A stretch of 64,000 nucleotides of DNA from Chloracidobacterium thermophilum B (lineage in GTDB: Bacteria; Acidobacteriota; Blastocatellia; Chloracidobacteriales; Chloracidobacteriaceae): the NCBI RefSeq assembly GCF_000226295.1, contig NC_016024.1, positions 1,409,501 through 1,473,500 of the forward strand, read 5' to 3'. The position numbers and the translations under genes are program-made. This document shows positions 44,933-54,071 of this stretch, one piece after another; position 1 is the first letter of the stretch, and every line of letters starts with the position of its first letter. The notes under the pieces were generated by a model. The model was not told where the DNA came from, ran no database searches, and saw nothing but the letters and a program-made list of their open reading frames with translations.

Positions 44933-46505
44933 GCGGCCGCACCCGTGCTGGTCCTGGAAACTGGGCTGGGTTCTGGTGGCGATTGGGTTGATGGTCTGGC
45001 CCGGCGGGTGTCGGCGTCCGGTGGTGCTGGCGGCCGATACGCTGGTGATGGCGGTTGAGAAGCCGCCGAAGACCCTGGACCCACGGGTGGGGAATGATGC
45101 CGTTTCGGCGCGCCTGCACCAGATCATCTTCGATACGCTGGTCAACAAGAACGAGCAGCTTGACATTGTCCCGGAGCTGGCGGACTTCACCATTTCACCG
45201 GATGGGCGGGTGTTCACCTTCCGGCTGCGGCCCGGGGTGGTTTTTCACGACGGCCGGCCGCTGACGGCCGAGGACGTGAAATACACCTTCGAGAGCCTGT
45301 GTGCGCCGACGTTCAACTCGCCCAAGAAGGGGGACTTTGCGCTGGTGGAGTCCATCGAGGCCCCGGATGAGCGGACGGTTGTGTTTCGCTGCCGGGCGCC
45401 GAACCTGCCCATGCTGGGCAGTCTGGTGGCAGTGGGGATTGTGCCGAAGGGCACGTCGCCGGAGGAAGCTGCCCAGCGGCCGGTCGGGACGGGGCCGTTC
45501 CGGGTCGTGACTTACCGGGAAAACCACGACATCTGGCTGGAGGCCAATCCGGCGTACTTCAAGGGCGCACCCCGGCTGAAGCGGCTGCAGATTCGCTTCA
45601 TTCCCGATGCCATGACCCGTGAGCTGGAGTTGCGCAAGGGGACGGTGCAGTTGGCGGTGAACGCTGACCTGGCCTACAGCACCAACCAGGCGTTGGGGAA
45701 GACGCCGGGGCTGAAGCTCGTGCAGGCGAAGGGGACGAACATTGCCTATCTGGGACTCAACTGCGAGGACGCCCGGCTGGCAGATGTACGGGTCCGGCGG
45801 GCGCTGGCGCTGGCGATTGACCGGGAGACGATCATCCGCACGGTGTTGCGGGGCATGGCGCGGCCGGCGGCGGGGCCGCTGCCGCCGGAGCAGTGGGCCT
45901 ACCCGGAAGACCTGCCGCCGCCGCGCTACGACCCGGAAGAAGCCCGGCGGCTGCTGGCGGAAGCGGGGTATGGTCCGGGGCGGCCCTTGCGGTTGGAGCT
46001 GAAGACCTCGTCGGCGGAGTTGTCGCGGCAGGTGGCGGCGGTGTTGCAGGAACAGCTCAAGCGGGTGGGGGTGGAGCTGTCCCTGCGCTCGTTTGAGTTT
46101 CAGACGTTTTTGCAGGACACCATCGCCGGCAATTTCCAGATGTTTTATCTCATCAACGTCGGGGCCAACCAGAGTGTGGATTTTCTGAGTTACTTCTACG
46201 AGTCGTCCCGGATTCCGACGAAGGCGAAGGGGTACAGCGAGGGGGCGAACCGGGCGCGCTATCGGTCGCCGGAAGTGGATGGCTGGCTGCGGGCGGCGGC
46301 GGCGACCACGGACAAGGCTGAGCAGCGGCGGCTGTACGGGCTGGTGCAGAAACAGGTGGTCAGCGACGTGCCGCAGATTTTTCTGTGGTATCCGAACAAC
46401 GTGGCGATTGCCCATGAGCGGGTGCAGGGGATTACGCTGGAGTTGTCGGGGAGTTATGCCTTTTTGCGCCAGGTGTGGATTGCGGAAGGTGGGGCGGCGG
46501 AGTGA
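44919..46505 (+). CDS. Peptide/solute ABC transporter substrate-binding lipoprotein (family 5)
   Basis: Periplasmic binding lipoprotein of the OppA/DppA class. ATG 44919 gives a signal peptide with the lipobox VWPGGC; the longer frame from 44868 would lie inside cruA. Family 5 motifs include KTLDPRVGNDAVSARLHQII, PELADFTISPDGRVFTFRLR, VFHDGRPLTAEDVKYTFE and RRALALAIDRETI. It captures peptides or similar solutes. No permease or ATPase genes are adjacent, so it is an orphan component that may use a transporter encoded elsewhere. The start overlaps cruA by 14 bases. Confidence 0.92.
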   Translation: MPWHERPHPCWSWKLGWVLVAIGLMVWPGGCRRPVVLAADTLVMAVEKPPKTLDPRVGNDAVSARLHQIIFDTLVNKNEQLDIVPELADFTISPDGRVFTFRLRPGVVFHDGRPLTAEDVKYTFESLCAPTFNSPKKGDFALVESIEAPDERTVVFRCRAPNLPMLGSLVAVGIVPKGTSPEEAAQRPVGTGPFRVVTYRENHDIWLEANPAYFKGAPRLKRLQIRFIPDAMTRELELRKGTVQLAVNADLAYSTNQALGKTPGLKLVQAKGTNIAYLGLNCEDARLADVRVRRALALAIDRETIIRTVLRGMARPAAGPLPPEQWAYPEDLPPPRYDPEEARRLLAEAGYGPGRPLRLELKTSSAELSRQVAAVLQEQLKRVGVELSLRSFEFQTFLQDTIAGNFQMFYLINVGANQSVDFLSYFYESSRIPTKAKGYSEGANRARYRSPEVDGWLRAAAATTDKAEQRRLYGLVQKQVVSDVPQIFLWYPNNVAIAHERVQGITLELSGSYAFLRQVWIAEGGAAE

Positions 46506-46587
46506 TACCTTCATCCGATAACGTGCAATGCATTGACATCGGGGCGATGGGTGGACGACAGCAAGCCGGAGAGGGAGGAAGGGAGGC

Positions 46588-47151
46588 TTGAACGGGTTGG
46601 GTCAACTGAAGCGGGTTTGTGTCTATTGTGGGTCGCAAACCGGGCAGGCAACCTCCTATCGGGAGGTGGCCTGGTCGGTTGGAGAGCGGCTGGCACAGCA
46701 GGGCATCGAGGTCGTTTATGGCGGCGGGCACGTGGGCCTGATGGGCGTGGTGGCCGAAGCGGCGCTGGCTGCCGGGGGACGGGTTATCGGGGTCATCCCG
46801 GAGCGGTTGCTGGAGCGCGAGGTGATCTACCGTGAGGTGACGCAAATGTACGTCACGCGGACAATGCATGAGCGGAAGGCGCGCATGATGGAGCTGTCCG
46901 ATGCGTTTGTCGCGCTGCCGGGCGGGATTGGCACGCTGGATGAGTTGTTTGAAATCTGGACCTGGCGGCAGCTTGGCTATCACAGTAAGCCGGTGGGACT
47001 GCTCAATGTGGCTGGTTACTACGATGGGTTGCTGGGCTTTCTTGACCGGGCCGTGCAGGAGGGATTTCTGGCGCCAGACTGCCGGGATTTACTGATGGTC
47101 GAGACGGATTTTGGGAAACTGTTGGCGCGGCTGGCTGGAACTTTCGTCTGA
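46588..47151 (+). CDS. LOG-family nucleoside 5'-monophosphate phosphoribohydrolase
   Basis: Rossmann-fold enzyme of the lonely-guy type, which releases a base from (cytokinin) riboside monophosphate. It has VCVYCGSQTGQ, YGGGHVGLMGVVAEAAL, MHERKARMMELSDAFVALPG and the signature PGGIGTLDELFE. The TTG start at 46588 follows GGGAGG; length (187) is usual. The 3' end overlaps the convergent mobA by 63 bases. TGA TAA occurs as a double stop. Confidence 0.92.
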   Translation: MNGLGQLKRVCVYCGSQTGQATSYREVAWSVGERLAQQGIEVVYGGGHVGLMGVVAEAALAAGGRVIGVIPERLLEREVIYREVTQMYVTRTMHERKARMMELSDAFVALPGGIGTLDELFEIWTWRQLGYHSKPVGLLNVAGYYDGLLGFLDRAVQEGFLAPDCRDLLMVETDFGKLLARLAGTFV

Positions 47152-47808
47152 TAACGAATTTTCCAGCCGGGCTTCCTGATGCCAGAGCAGGGCTTGGCGA
47201 TAGTCAGCGGGCGTGTTGAGGTTGTAAAGCAACCGGTCAGCGCCGGGCAGGTCGGCGTAGTCCGGGAAGGGGAGTGGCGCGGCGGGGATGGTCTGGAGGA
47301 AATCCTGGACGCGCCGGCCGCCCCGGCGCAGGAAGGCAGAGAGGGCAGGCAGGATGGCAACGTTGTAGGCGGCGCAGACGCCGGTTGGTTGTCCGTCGGC
47401 TGTGAAGGGGACAACCGCCGGGGCCGTGGGGTGGGTGCTGGCGAGCCGTGCCAGGAAGGTCGTTGTCAGGAACGGCATATCACATGGGATGACCAGACAC
47501 CGCGGGCGTCCGAGTTGGCGGGTGTGTGCGACGGCGCAGGCGATACCGCTGAGCGGGCCGCCATTGGGGATGGGGTCAACCAGGATGTGCCTGTCAAAAC
47601 AATAGTCTGATAATAATCTCTGAACTGCATCAGAAGCCGCTGAGAGACCAACCGGCGAACACACAACATACACACGACGGAAAACCGCCCGCAGGCGGTC
47701 AGTCAAGACCAGGAGCAACGGAGCATCGGGAAAAGGCAACAGCGCCTTTGGCCGCCCCATGCGCCAGCTCCGGCCGCCTGCGAGGATACACACCGGGAAG
47801 TCATCCAT
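47089..47808 (-). CDS. mobA: Molybdenum cofactor guanylyltransferase MobA
   Basis: MobA attaches GMP to molybdopterin to form the bis-MGD type cofactor. The nucleotide-binding start is CILAGGRSWRMGRPKALLPF, followed by PNGGPLSGIACAVAH and CLVIPCDMPFLTTTF, then QPTGVCAAYNVAILPAL. ATG 47808 directly precedes the nucleotide loop; the frame is open 31 codons further up, but that part has no MobA similarity. The last 21 codons run antisense into the LOG gene, so either the C-terminal tail is extended here or the overlap is a compact convergent arrangement. Confidence 0.88.
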   Translation of the reverse strand: MDDFPVCILAGGRSWRMGRPKALLPFPDAPLLLVLTDRLRAVFRRVYVVCSPVGLSAASDAVQRLLSDYCFDRHILVDPIPNGGPLSGIACAVAHTRQLGRPRCLVIPCDMPFLTTTFLARLASTHPTAPAVVPFTADGQPTGVCAAYNVAILPALSAFLRRGGRRVQDFLQTIPAAPLPFPDYADLPGADRLLYNLNTPADYRQALLWHQEARLENSLSDESSSQPRQQFPKIRLDHQ

Positions 47809-47940
47809 GGTATTGGCAACTGCTATTCCTACCGGTGTTGGTGTGCATACCGGTCTGTACTGAACGTGATGCTGTGGCTTTGCGGCGACCGGGGCTGCCA
47901 CTGCCTGCGTTTGCCCCCTGTGTTTACCCCCTGTGTTTGC

Positions 47941-48222
47941 CTAAGTCCCGATGTGGTGTGGCGTGTGGGTGAAGGTTTCAATCATGTAGTCGTGGATGTA
48001 GTTGAACAGCAGGTTCTGAAAGCGCCACCCATAGCGTGGGTCCTGGAGGTCACGGTGTGGAATGACAAAGGTGTAGGGCTCCAGAATATCCGCCACTTTG
48101 AGCGAGATGATGACCTGAACGCCACCGGGATGCTCTACAGCCTGGAATTCCAGCAGCGGATGTTCGTAACGGCGCAGTTCGGCCTGGATTTTTTCAAGGC
48201 TGGAGAGATCGGGCGCAGGCAT
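47941..48222 (-). CDS. Small conserved-type protein downstream of fabG, unknown function
   Basis: A 93-residue protein (LSSLEKIQAELRRYEHPLLE, then VQVIISLKVADILEPYTFVI, RYGWRFQNLLFNYIHDYM). It is predicted alpha/beta, soluble, without signal peptide. GGAGGAAGTGCTG before the ATG at 48222 fixes the start, 18 codons inside a longer frame. It is the last gene of the leftward plsC-CPBP-fabG run. I recognise no family. Confidence 0.75.
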   Translation of the reverse strand: MPAPDLSSLEKIQAELRRYEHPLLEFQAVEHPGGVQVIISLKVADILEPYTFVIPHRDLQDPRYGWRFQNLLFNYIHDYMIETFTHTPHHIGT

Positions 48223-48248
48223 CAGCACTTCCTCCTGTCCTGACAGCT

Positions 48249-49007
48249 TCACATAACGAGACCACCGTCGGCACAAAGAACCTGTCCGGTGATGTAGCGG
48301 GCATCTTCTGAAAGCAGAAAGGTGGCGATGCGGGCAATTTCCGTTGCAGTCCCGAACCGTCCAAGGGGGATGGTTTCAAGCAGTTTGGCGCGATACTCAG
48401 CCGACAGCCCTTCCGTCATCTCCGTTTCAATAAGACCCGGCGCAAGAGCATTGACCGTAATGCCCCGGCTGGCGACTTCCTTGGCCAGGGCCTTGGTAAA
48501 GCCAATCATTCCGGCCTTGGCGGCGGAATAGTTCGTCTGGCCGGCCATACCGATCACACCGCTGATTGAGCTGATGTTCAGGATTGACCCGCCCTGCTTT
48601 TGCTTGAGGAGGAGCGCAACGACCGCTTTGGACATGTTGAAGACACTTTTGAGATTGGTGTTGAGAACGGCATCCCAGTCGTCTTCCTTCATCGTGATGA
48701 GCAGCTTGTCGCGGGTGATACCGGCGTTGTTGACGAGGCCGTGGAGAGCGCCAAAGCGTTCCCGTACCTGCCTGACAACGGACTGGGCGGCTTCAAAGTC
48801 GGCGGCATCTGCCTGGTAGGCCTGGGCTTCGACACCCAAGGCCTGAAGTTCCTGCTCGACGGCCCGGGCGGCTTCCACCCGGCTGTGGTAGGTGAAAGCA
48901 ATGTTGGCACTGCGGGCAGCCAGTTCGAGGGCGATGGCGCGGCCAATGCCCCGTGAGCCGCCGGTGATGAGGATGGTCTTACCGCGAAAATCCAAGGCGT
49001 CGTTCAT
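48249..49007 (-). CDS. fabG: 3-oxoacyl-[acyl-carrier-protein] reductase
   Basis: NADPH-dependent reductase of fatty acid elongation. SDR motifs: ILITGGSRGIGRAIALELA, LVNNAGITRDKLLITMKEDD, catalytic Ser in LNISSISGVIG and Tyr/Lys in TNYSAAKAGMIGFTKALA; the C-terminus YITGQVLCADGGLVM is typical of FabG. Length (252) is normal. Its start overlaps the CPBP gene stop by ATGA, which links lipid synthesis with that membrane protease gene and plsC. Confidence 0.95.
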   Translation of the reverse strand: MNDALDFRGKTILITGGSRGIGRAIALELAARSANIAFTYHSRVEAARAVEQELQALGVEAQAYQADAADFEAAQSVVRQVRERFGALHGLVNNAGITRDKLLITMKEDDWDAVLNTNLKSVFNMSKAVVALLLKQKQGGSILNISSISGVIGMAGQTNYSAAKAGMIGFTKALAKEVASRGITVNALAPGLIETEMTEGLSAEYRAKLLETIPLGRFGTATEIARIATFLLSEDARYITGQVLCADGGLVM

Positions 49008-49828
49008 GGCGTTGTGGGAGGGGAAGTTTCAAGAAGTTCCCAGAAAAACACAATGGCAATGGCCTGAATACCATTGAAGGCGTAGTGGAGCACGACCGAA
49101 GGCAGGATGGAGCCGGTTGCAGCCCGGAGGACGGTCAGGGTGAGGCTGAGCAGCGCCAGCATGGTCAACCCGGCCCAGCCGCCCCAGTACTGTGGGACGT
49201 GAACGGCCAAAAAGAGCAGGGAGACCAGAACCACTGTAGGACGAACCCCCAGACTGCGCTGCAATCCGCCAAAGATAACCCCCCGATAAACCACTTCCTC
49301 GACGAGCGGCGCAGACAGTGCAGCCACGCAGGCAATGGCTACCCGAACGGACGGCCCTTGGGCAAGGATGCGGTCAAGATCGGTTTTGGCATTGGGGAGG
49401 TAGCGTTCCAGCCAGGCACCAATGGCCAGAAACAGTGGTGCTGCAAACACACAGGCTATAAGGAGTCCGTTCCGGCGGGACCAGAACGAACGGCACCAGT
49501 CCAGACCCAGCGCCGGGCGAACTCCGTAGGGGGATGTCCGACGGATAAGCTGCCAGCACCATAAAAGCGTTATGGCGTGAGCAGCAAACGTGGACAGCAC
49601 CAGGGTCAGGGTCAGCGAGTGTGAGGTCGTCAGGTCAGCTTGCGTCGGAAGGGCGCCCCGCTGCAGGTAAAACCAGGCTGTCCAGCCAAGCTGCGCTCCA
49701 ACCGAACTCAGCAGGATGGCACTGATGCTCAACAGCCATGTCACCATGGCTGCACCGGCATTCCAACCCACCACCCGTGACACCGGGCTGGCTGGGGGCG
49801 TGACCGCTGGCTCAGTCAGAGAGGTCAT
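49004..49828 (-). CDS. CPBP-family intramembrane metalloprotease
   Basis: Multi-pass inner-membrane protein of the CAAX protease/Abi family. The active-site motifs are LVEEVVYRGVIFGGLQRS (EExxxR), LLFLAVHVP (FxxxH-like) and VLHYAFNGIQAIAIVF (HxxxN). ATG 49828 lies 16 bases inside the plsC 3' end; an earlier start would overlap more. Bacterial members act in peptide maturation or immunity; the substrate here is unknown. It is sandwiched between plsC and fabG with overlaps on both sides. Confidence 0.9.
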   Translation of the reverse strand: MTSLTEPAVTPPASPVSRVVGWNAGAAMVTWLLSISAILLSSVGAQLGWTAWFYLQRGALPTQADLTTSHSLTLTLVLSTFAAHAITLLWCWQLIRRTSPYGVRPALGLDWCRSFWSRRNGLLIACVFAAPLFLAIGAWLERYLPNAKTDLDRILAQGPSVRVAIACVAALSAPLVEEVVYRGVIFGGLQRSLGVRPTVVLVSLLFLAVHVPQYWGGWAGLTMLALLSLTLTVLRAATGSILPSVVLHYAFNGIQAIAIVFFWELLETSPPTTP

Positions 49829-50603
49829 GGGCGGGGTAACGCTTTCCCGAAGGCGGCAGGGATGGTTGGGGCTGGGACTGGGCCAGGACGGCCAACCGTT
49901 CATTCATCGTGGATGCCACCTGGGCCATAGCCTCTTCAATAGAGAGGCTGGTGGTCTCCAGCGGTGCGTGGATAGTGAGATGAACCGGGCAGGGGGTGAG
50001 CCACATGGAATGCGCTGGCAAAAATGTGGCGGTGCCATAGATGGTAACCGGCACAATCGGCACACCGGCTTCACGCGCCAGACGAAACCCGCCCGATTTG
50101 AAGGCTTTGACCCGGGCGGGCTGGATGTTCCGCGTGCCTTCGGGAAAGATCACCACCGGAGTCCGGGAGTGGAGCACCTTCCGCGCCGCGGCGATCATGT
50201 CAGGGATGGCATTCCGGTTCCCCCGGTCAACCGGAATGTGTCCGGCGCGCCATAGAAACCAGCCCAGGAAGGGAATACGGAACAGTTCCTTTTTGGCCAG
50301 AATCCGAAACTGAAACGGCAGGAAGGCAAACAGCACTGGAATGTCAAGCAAACTCTGGTGATTGGCCATGACCACTGCTGGGGTGTGGCGGGGCAGTTGT
50401 TCAAGGCCTTCAACGGAGACCCGCATCCCGACTGTGAAGGCAATCATCCGACACCAGGTGCGCGCGCACCAGTGTTGATAGGCTCCTGTTCGGTCAAACA
50501 GTGAAAGCAGAAGGGCCAGAGACCCCATAACCACCGTATAGAGAACAATCAGCAGAAACGCGACAATCGAGTGCAGGATACGGATGATCTTCATTGAAAC
50601 CAT
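49812..50603 (-). CDS. plsC: 1-acyl-sn-glycerol-3-phosphate acyltransferase
   Basis: Inner-membrane enzyme that makes phosphatidic acid. The N-terminal membrane anchor (IVAFLLIVLYTVVMGSLALL) is followed by the acyltransferase boxes VVMANHQSLLDIPV (NHx4D), GHIPVDRGNRNAI, VVIFPEGTRNIQPARV and VPIVPVTIYGT. Length is normal. It lies 40 bases downstream of the FGGY kinase and leads the phospholipid/fatty-acid section of this leftward operon. Confidence 0.94.
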   Translation of the reverse strand: MVSMKIIRILHSIVAFLLIVLYTVVMGSLALLLSLFDRTGAYQHWCARTWCRMIAFTVGMRVSVEGLEQLPRHTPAVVMANHQSLLDIPVLFAFLPFQFRILAKKELFRIPFLGWFLWRAGHIPVDRGNRNAIPDMIAAARKVLHSRTPVVIFPEGTRNIQPARVKAFKSGGFRLAREAGVPIVPVTIYGTATFLPAHSMWLTPCPVHLTIHAPLETTSLSIEEAMAQVASTMNERLAVLAQSQPQPSLPPSGKRYPAHDLSD

Positions 50604-50635
50604 CGTTGAAGGCGCAAATGGATGGAGTTGCCAAC

Positions 50636-50663
50636 CTGGTCGCTCAAAGCTGGTCGCTCAAAG
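50636..50663. repeat. 14-bp tandem duplication at the end of the FGGY kinase gene
   Basis: CTGGTCGCTCAAAG occurs twice in a row. The stop codon of the kinase lies within the first copy, so the duplication rebuilt the last codons of the gene. Confidence 0.7.
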
Positions 50664-52158
50664 TGGCCGACCAGCTTTCAGCCATGGCCAGACAGGTGGC
50701 GCGGTGACGCTCCAGCCGCTCCCGGTAGCGGGCATGGGTGGCGGCATCCGGCTCAAACCAGCTTCCAGCGGGCAGTGGGCAACGGTCAATTGTCAGCAAT
50801 CGCAGGCCAAGACTGACCCACAGAGCCACGCCACGGGCTGAAGCTTCCGTCGGGATGACACAGATGGGCCGTCCCAGTGCCTGGCACAGCATCGTAGCAA
50901 AAACGGGTGACGCCGACACACCGCCGGAGACAATGATCTCTGTGGAGTCCAGGAGGAACCCGGCGGTTTCCAGTTGCCGGGCAATCCACGCCAAACGCAG
51001 GGCAATGACTTCGAGCAGCGCCTGCCAGATGGCTACGGGGGTTGTGGAGAGCCGGAGTCCGGCAATCACTCCCGTGGCTTGCGGATGCCAACCCAGACTA
51101 CGTTCGCCGGCCAGGAAGGGCAGGATGGTCAATCCGGTATCTTCTGCCAGGGTCTGCCGCAGACGAGCTTCCAGGATCGGTGTGGCCGGCAGGCGCAGCG
51201 TACGCCGCCCCCAGGCGAGCAGATTGCCGGCGTTGCTCAGCGCGCCGCCCACGAGGGCATGGTCGTGGTCAAGGTGATAGACCCAGAGACCCGGTGGCGG
51301 TTCTCCCGGTTCACGTTCCCTGGGAATGGTGACACGTAGGGCAGCCGTGGTGCCAATGTTGATGGCGGCCCGGTTGTCGGAAAAACACAGGCTGCCCAGG
51401 TTGCTGCAGGCGCCATCGCCAAGGGGTGGGAAGAAGCAGGCTGCATGCAGTTGCGGCCAGCGTTTTTTGAAGGGCGGGACGAGGGCCGTGCCAGGGAGCA
51501 TCGCTCCGGCATTGGCCAAGGGCGGCAGATGAGAGCGCTCAAGGCCAAGATAATCAAGGATTTCTTCATCCCAGTCGGCTTCGCGGCGGGCATAGAGGCC
51601 CGTCGCCGAGGCAAGGGAAACGGTGGTGCAGGTCCGGCCAAAAAGTCGCCACCAGGCATAGTCAGCAAAGGACATCCACTGCCATTCCCGGAGCGTCAGG
51701 TGACGTCGCAGCCAGGCCAGTTTGAGCAACCAGTAACTGCTGTGGAGGGGGCAACCCGTCCGGGCATAGAGCCGGCGGCGGGTGAAATACTCAACCAAAT
51801 TCTCTCTTTCGGCTTCGGAACGTGTGTCGCCCCAAGCAAAAACCGGCGTTGTCGGCACGCTGACATCAGGCTGGTCAGCAGTAGCCGCCGACCGTCGGAC
51901 ACCCATGAGGCTGTGCATCATGGTGGAGATACCAACGCCCTGAATGACATACCCCTGACGTTCAGCCCGATGGAGTGACCGGCTGATGACCCCGGTGAAG
52001 GCGGCAAAGAGCGCCGTGGCATCGTAGGTCATGGTGCCATCCGGTGTCATGGTAGCCACAACCGACCGCCGGCTAAGGGTTTCCGGCTGCAACCGGCCGT
52101 CAGGCGTAAACACGGCCGCACGGAAAGAAGAGGAACCCAGATCAACAGCCAGAATCAT
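50644..52158 (-). CDS. FGGY-family carbohydrate kinase (gluconokinase-like)
   Basis: ATP-dependent sugar kinase. The start MILAVDLGSSSFRAAVFTP is the first phosphate loop. GISTMMHSLMGV and the WGDTRS motif (substrate side) resemble gluconokinases. AAINIGTTAALRVT is the second phosphate loop and IIVSGGVSASPVFATML the adenosine motif. Length (504) is normal. ATG 52158 lies 10 bases after the glk stop; an upstream in-frame ATG (52197) would overlap glk. Substrate could be gluconate, xylulose or another sugar. With the two glucokinases it makes a three-kinase cluster. Confidence 0.87.
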   Translation of the reverse strand: MILAVDLGSSSFRAAVFTPDGRLQPETLSRRSVVATMTPDGTMTYDATALFAAFTGVISRSLHRAERQGYVIQGVGISTMMHSLMGVRRSAATADQPDVSVPTTPVFAWGDTRSEAERENLVEYFTRRRLYARTGCPLHSSYWLLKLAWLRRHLTLREWQWMSFADYAWWRLFGRTCTTVSLASATGLYARREADWDEEILDYLGLERSHLPPLANAGAMLPGTALVPPFKKRWPQLHAACFFPPLGDGACSNLGSLCFSDNRAAINIGTTAALRVTIPREREPGEPPPGLWVYHLDHDHALVGGALSNAGNLLAWGRRTLRLPATPILEARLRQTLAEDTGLTILPFLAGERSLGWHPQATGVIAGLRLSTTPVAIWQALLEVIALRLAWIARQLETAGFLLDSTEIIVSGGVSASPVFATMLCQALGRPICVIPTEASARGVALWVSLGLRLLTIDRCPLPAGSWFEPDAATHARYRERLERHRATCLAMAESWSATLSDQL

Positions 52159-52168
52159 GGGTTCTGGC

Positions 52169-53158
52169 TCAGGAAAGGTGGGCGTGATGCCTGGCATACC
52201 GGGCTGCGCCCAGCAGTGCCGTCTGCTCATTGAGGATGACGGCCACTGGAACCTGCTCCAGAAAGCTCCGAAAACGTCCCTTGGCGACGAATGCGCCCAG
52301 AAAATCGCCCTTGGTCATCCACTTGAGGATTTTGGGCGCAATGCCGCCGCCGATAAACAGCCCCTCGGTGGCTAGGGCCTTCAGGGCCAGGTTGCCAGCT
52401 TCAGCACCATAGAGGGCCACGAACCGCTCCATCACCGCCACGGCAATCGGCAATCCTTCGTCGGCAAACTTCGAGATGGCTGCACCGTAGCCATGAGTAG
52501 CAGCCAAAGCTTCCAGCGCAGCGGAACCGGCGGCACGCCCGGTGTCACGGAAAAAATGGTACAGGTGGGCAAAGCCAAACGTCCCGGACACCAGCCGCTC
52601 CCAGCTTACGTGATCATAGGTCTGCCAGAGATACGCCAGCAGGTCCAGCTCCGTCGGATCGCTGGGAGAAAAGCTGGCGTGGCCACCTTCCGACGGAACG
52701 GCAATGTGGCGTGTTCCATCCCAGAACAGAATGCACTCGCCGAGACCTGTCCCGGCCGAGATCAGGGCCGCGTTGCCCAGGCGGGGTGTACCGGCCTGAA
52801 GTTGGTAAAAGTCCGACGGTGCCAGCAGGGCAATCCCGTTGCCGTTGGCTTCGAGGTCATTGATGACAAAGGCCGGGCAGTCGAGTACCTGCCGCAGTTC
52901 ATCCGCACGGATGCTCCAGGACAGGTTGGTAATCTGGCACACGCCATCGAGGACAGGTCCGGCTGCGCCAATGCAGGCAGCCTGGCAGCGGAGCGCCCGC
53001 CCACCAAAAAATGACCGCAGCATGGCTGGCAGATCGCTGAAATCAGCGCTGGCGAAGGTTCGGGTTTCGAGCAGGGCAAGGGTGGCGGCGTCAAACAGTC
53101 CGAGGTGGGTTTTCGTGCCACCCACATCTCCGGCCAGGAGGTAACGGGTCATGGTCAT
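52169..53158 (-). CDS. glk: ATP-dependent glucokinase
   Basis: Phosphorylates glucose to glucose-6-phosphate. It belongs to the Glk family (not ROK): LLAGDVGGTKTHLGLFDA, ACIGAAGPVLDGVCQITN, WSIRADELRQVLD, FVINDLEANGNGIALL, ISAGTGLGECILFW, VPSEGGHASFSPSDPTELDL and LFIGGGIAPKIL. Length (329) is normal. It lies between the polyphosphate glucokinase (15-base gap) and the FGGY kinase (10-base gap), so the cell can phosphorylate glucose with either donor from one transcript. Confidence 0.94.
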   Translation of the reverse strand: MTMTRYLLAGDVGGTKTHLGLFDAATLALLETRTFASADFSDLPAMLRSFFGGRALRCQAACIGAAGPVLDGVCQITNLSWSIRADELRQVLDCPAFVINDLEANGNGIALLAPSDFYQLQAGTPRLGNAALISAGTGLGECILFWDGTRHIAVPSEGGHASFSPSDPTELDLLAYLWQTYDHVSWERLVSGTFGFAHLYHFFRDTGRAAGSAALEALAATHGYGAAISKFADEGLPIAVAVMERFVALYGAEAGNLALKALATEGLFIGGGIAPKILKWMTKGDFLGAFVAKGRFRSFLEQVPVAVILNEQTALLGAARYARHHAHLS

Positions 53159-53173
53159 TGCGTATCCAGGGGT

Positions 53174-53962
53174 TCAGGAAGGTGATTTGGCTCTGGCCTG
53201 TGTTGCCGGGACAGTGGCCAGGGCAGCCCCGATGATCCCGGCGAGGTTAGCCATCCGGGCCGGGAGCACCGGGGTCGGACAGGTCAGGTACGCCGCAAAC
53301 TTGTCGAATTTGTTGCTGGCGCCGCCGCCGAGAATAAAGGCATCACACCAGAGCAGCCGGTGCAATTCAGTGAGGTATTCGCTGACATACCCAGCCCACT
53401 TTTTCCATGACCAGTTCTGCCGCTCACGTGCCGACAAGGAAGCCCGCCGCTCGGCGTCCTTATCACGGATGATCAGGTGGCCCAGCTCAGTGTTGGGAAT
53501 AAGCTGCCCGTTATGGAAAAGTGCGGTGCCGATGCCGGTGCCCAGGGTGACGATGGCCACCAGCCCGGCAAGGTCGCGGCCGGCGCCAAAGCGCATCTCG
53601 GCCAGCCCGGCGGCGTCGGCGTCATTGAGCAACGTCACCGTGTAGCCGGTGGTGTTTTTGAACAGGGTGGCGGCGTCACAGCCAATCCAGGCCGGGTCAA
53701 TGTTGCCGGCCGTGTGCGCCACACCGTGCTTGACGACGGAAGGCAGCCCGATGCCAATGGCGCCGTCACGCTCACTCCATCCAAAGTGGCGGATGACCTC
53801 AAAAACGGTTTCGGCAATGGCGTCCGGTGTCGCCGGCTGTGGCGTGAGCAGACGGAACCGTTCCTGGGTAAGCGTGCCAGTGCGGAGGTCAACCGGCGCC
53901 CCTTTGACGCCGGTACCGCCAATGTCAATGCCCAAGGCGCATTTGGCCGTGGTTCTGGCCAT
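53174..53962 (-). CDS. ppgK: Polyphosphate glucokinase
   Basis: ROK-family enzyme that phosphorylates glucose with inorganic polyphosphate. [20 protein letters not shown] is the phosphate-binding loop and [18 protein letters not shown] the second. [18 protein letters not shown] is a hallmark of PPGK. AAGGA before ATG 53962 supports this start rather than the longer frame from 54007. It is the first of the three clustered sugar kinases and lies 109 bases downstream of crtB on the same strand. Confidence 0.94.
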   Translation of the reverse strand: MARTTAKCALGIDIGGTGVKGAPVDLRTGTLTQERFRLLTPQPATPDAIAETVFEVIRHFGWSERDGAIGIGLPSVVKHGVAHTAGNIDPAWIGCDAATLFKNTTGYTVTLLNDADAAGLAEMRFGAGRDLAGLVAIVTLGTGIGTALFHNGQLIPNTELGHLIIRDKDAERRASLSARERQNWSWKKWAGYVSEYLTELHRLLWCDAFILGGGASNKFDKFAAYLTCPTPVLPARMANLAGIIGAALATVPATQARAKSPS

Positions 53963-54071
53963 GGTATGCGGATTCCTTTCGGGGTTGGGGAAGTCCGATG
54001 GGAGCAAGTGGAAGCTGAAGGTGGTGTTGGCAGGGGGGTTGCGGGAGAGCCTGAGAGTCTGATAATCAGCC

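Noticed and set aside
43619..45217. 532-codon minus-strand frame opposite cruA and the binding lipoprotein
   Set aside because: Arg/Gln/Pro-rich antisense translation without motifs.
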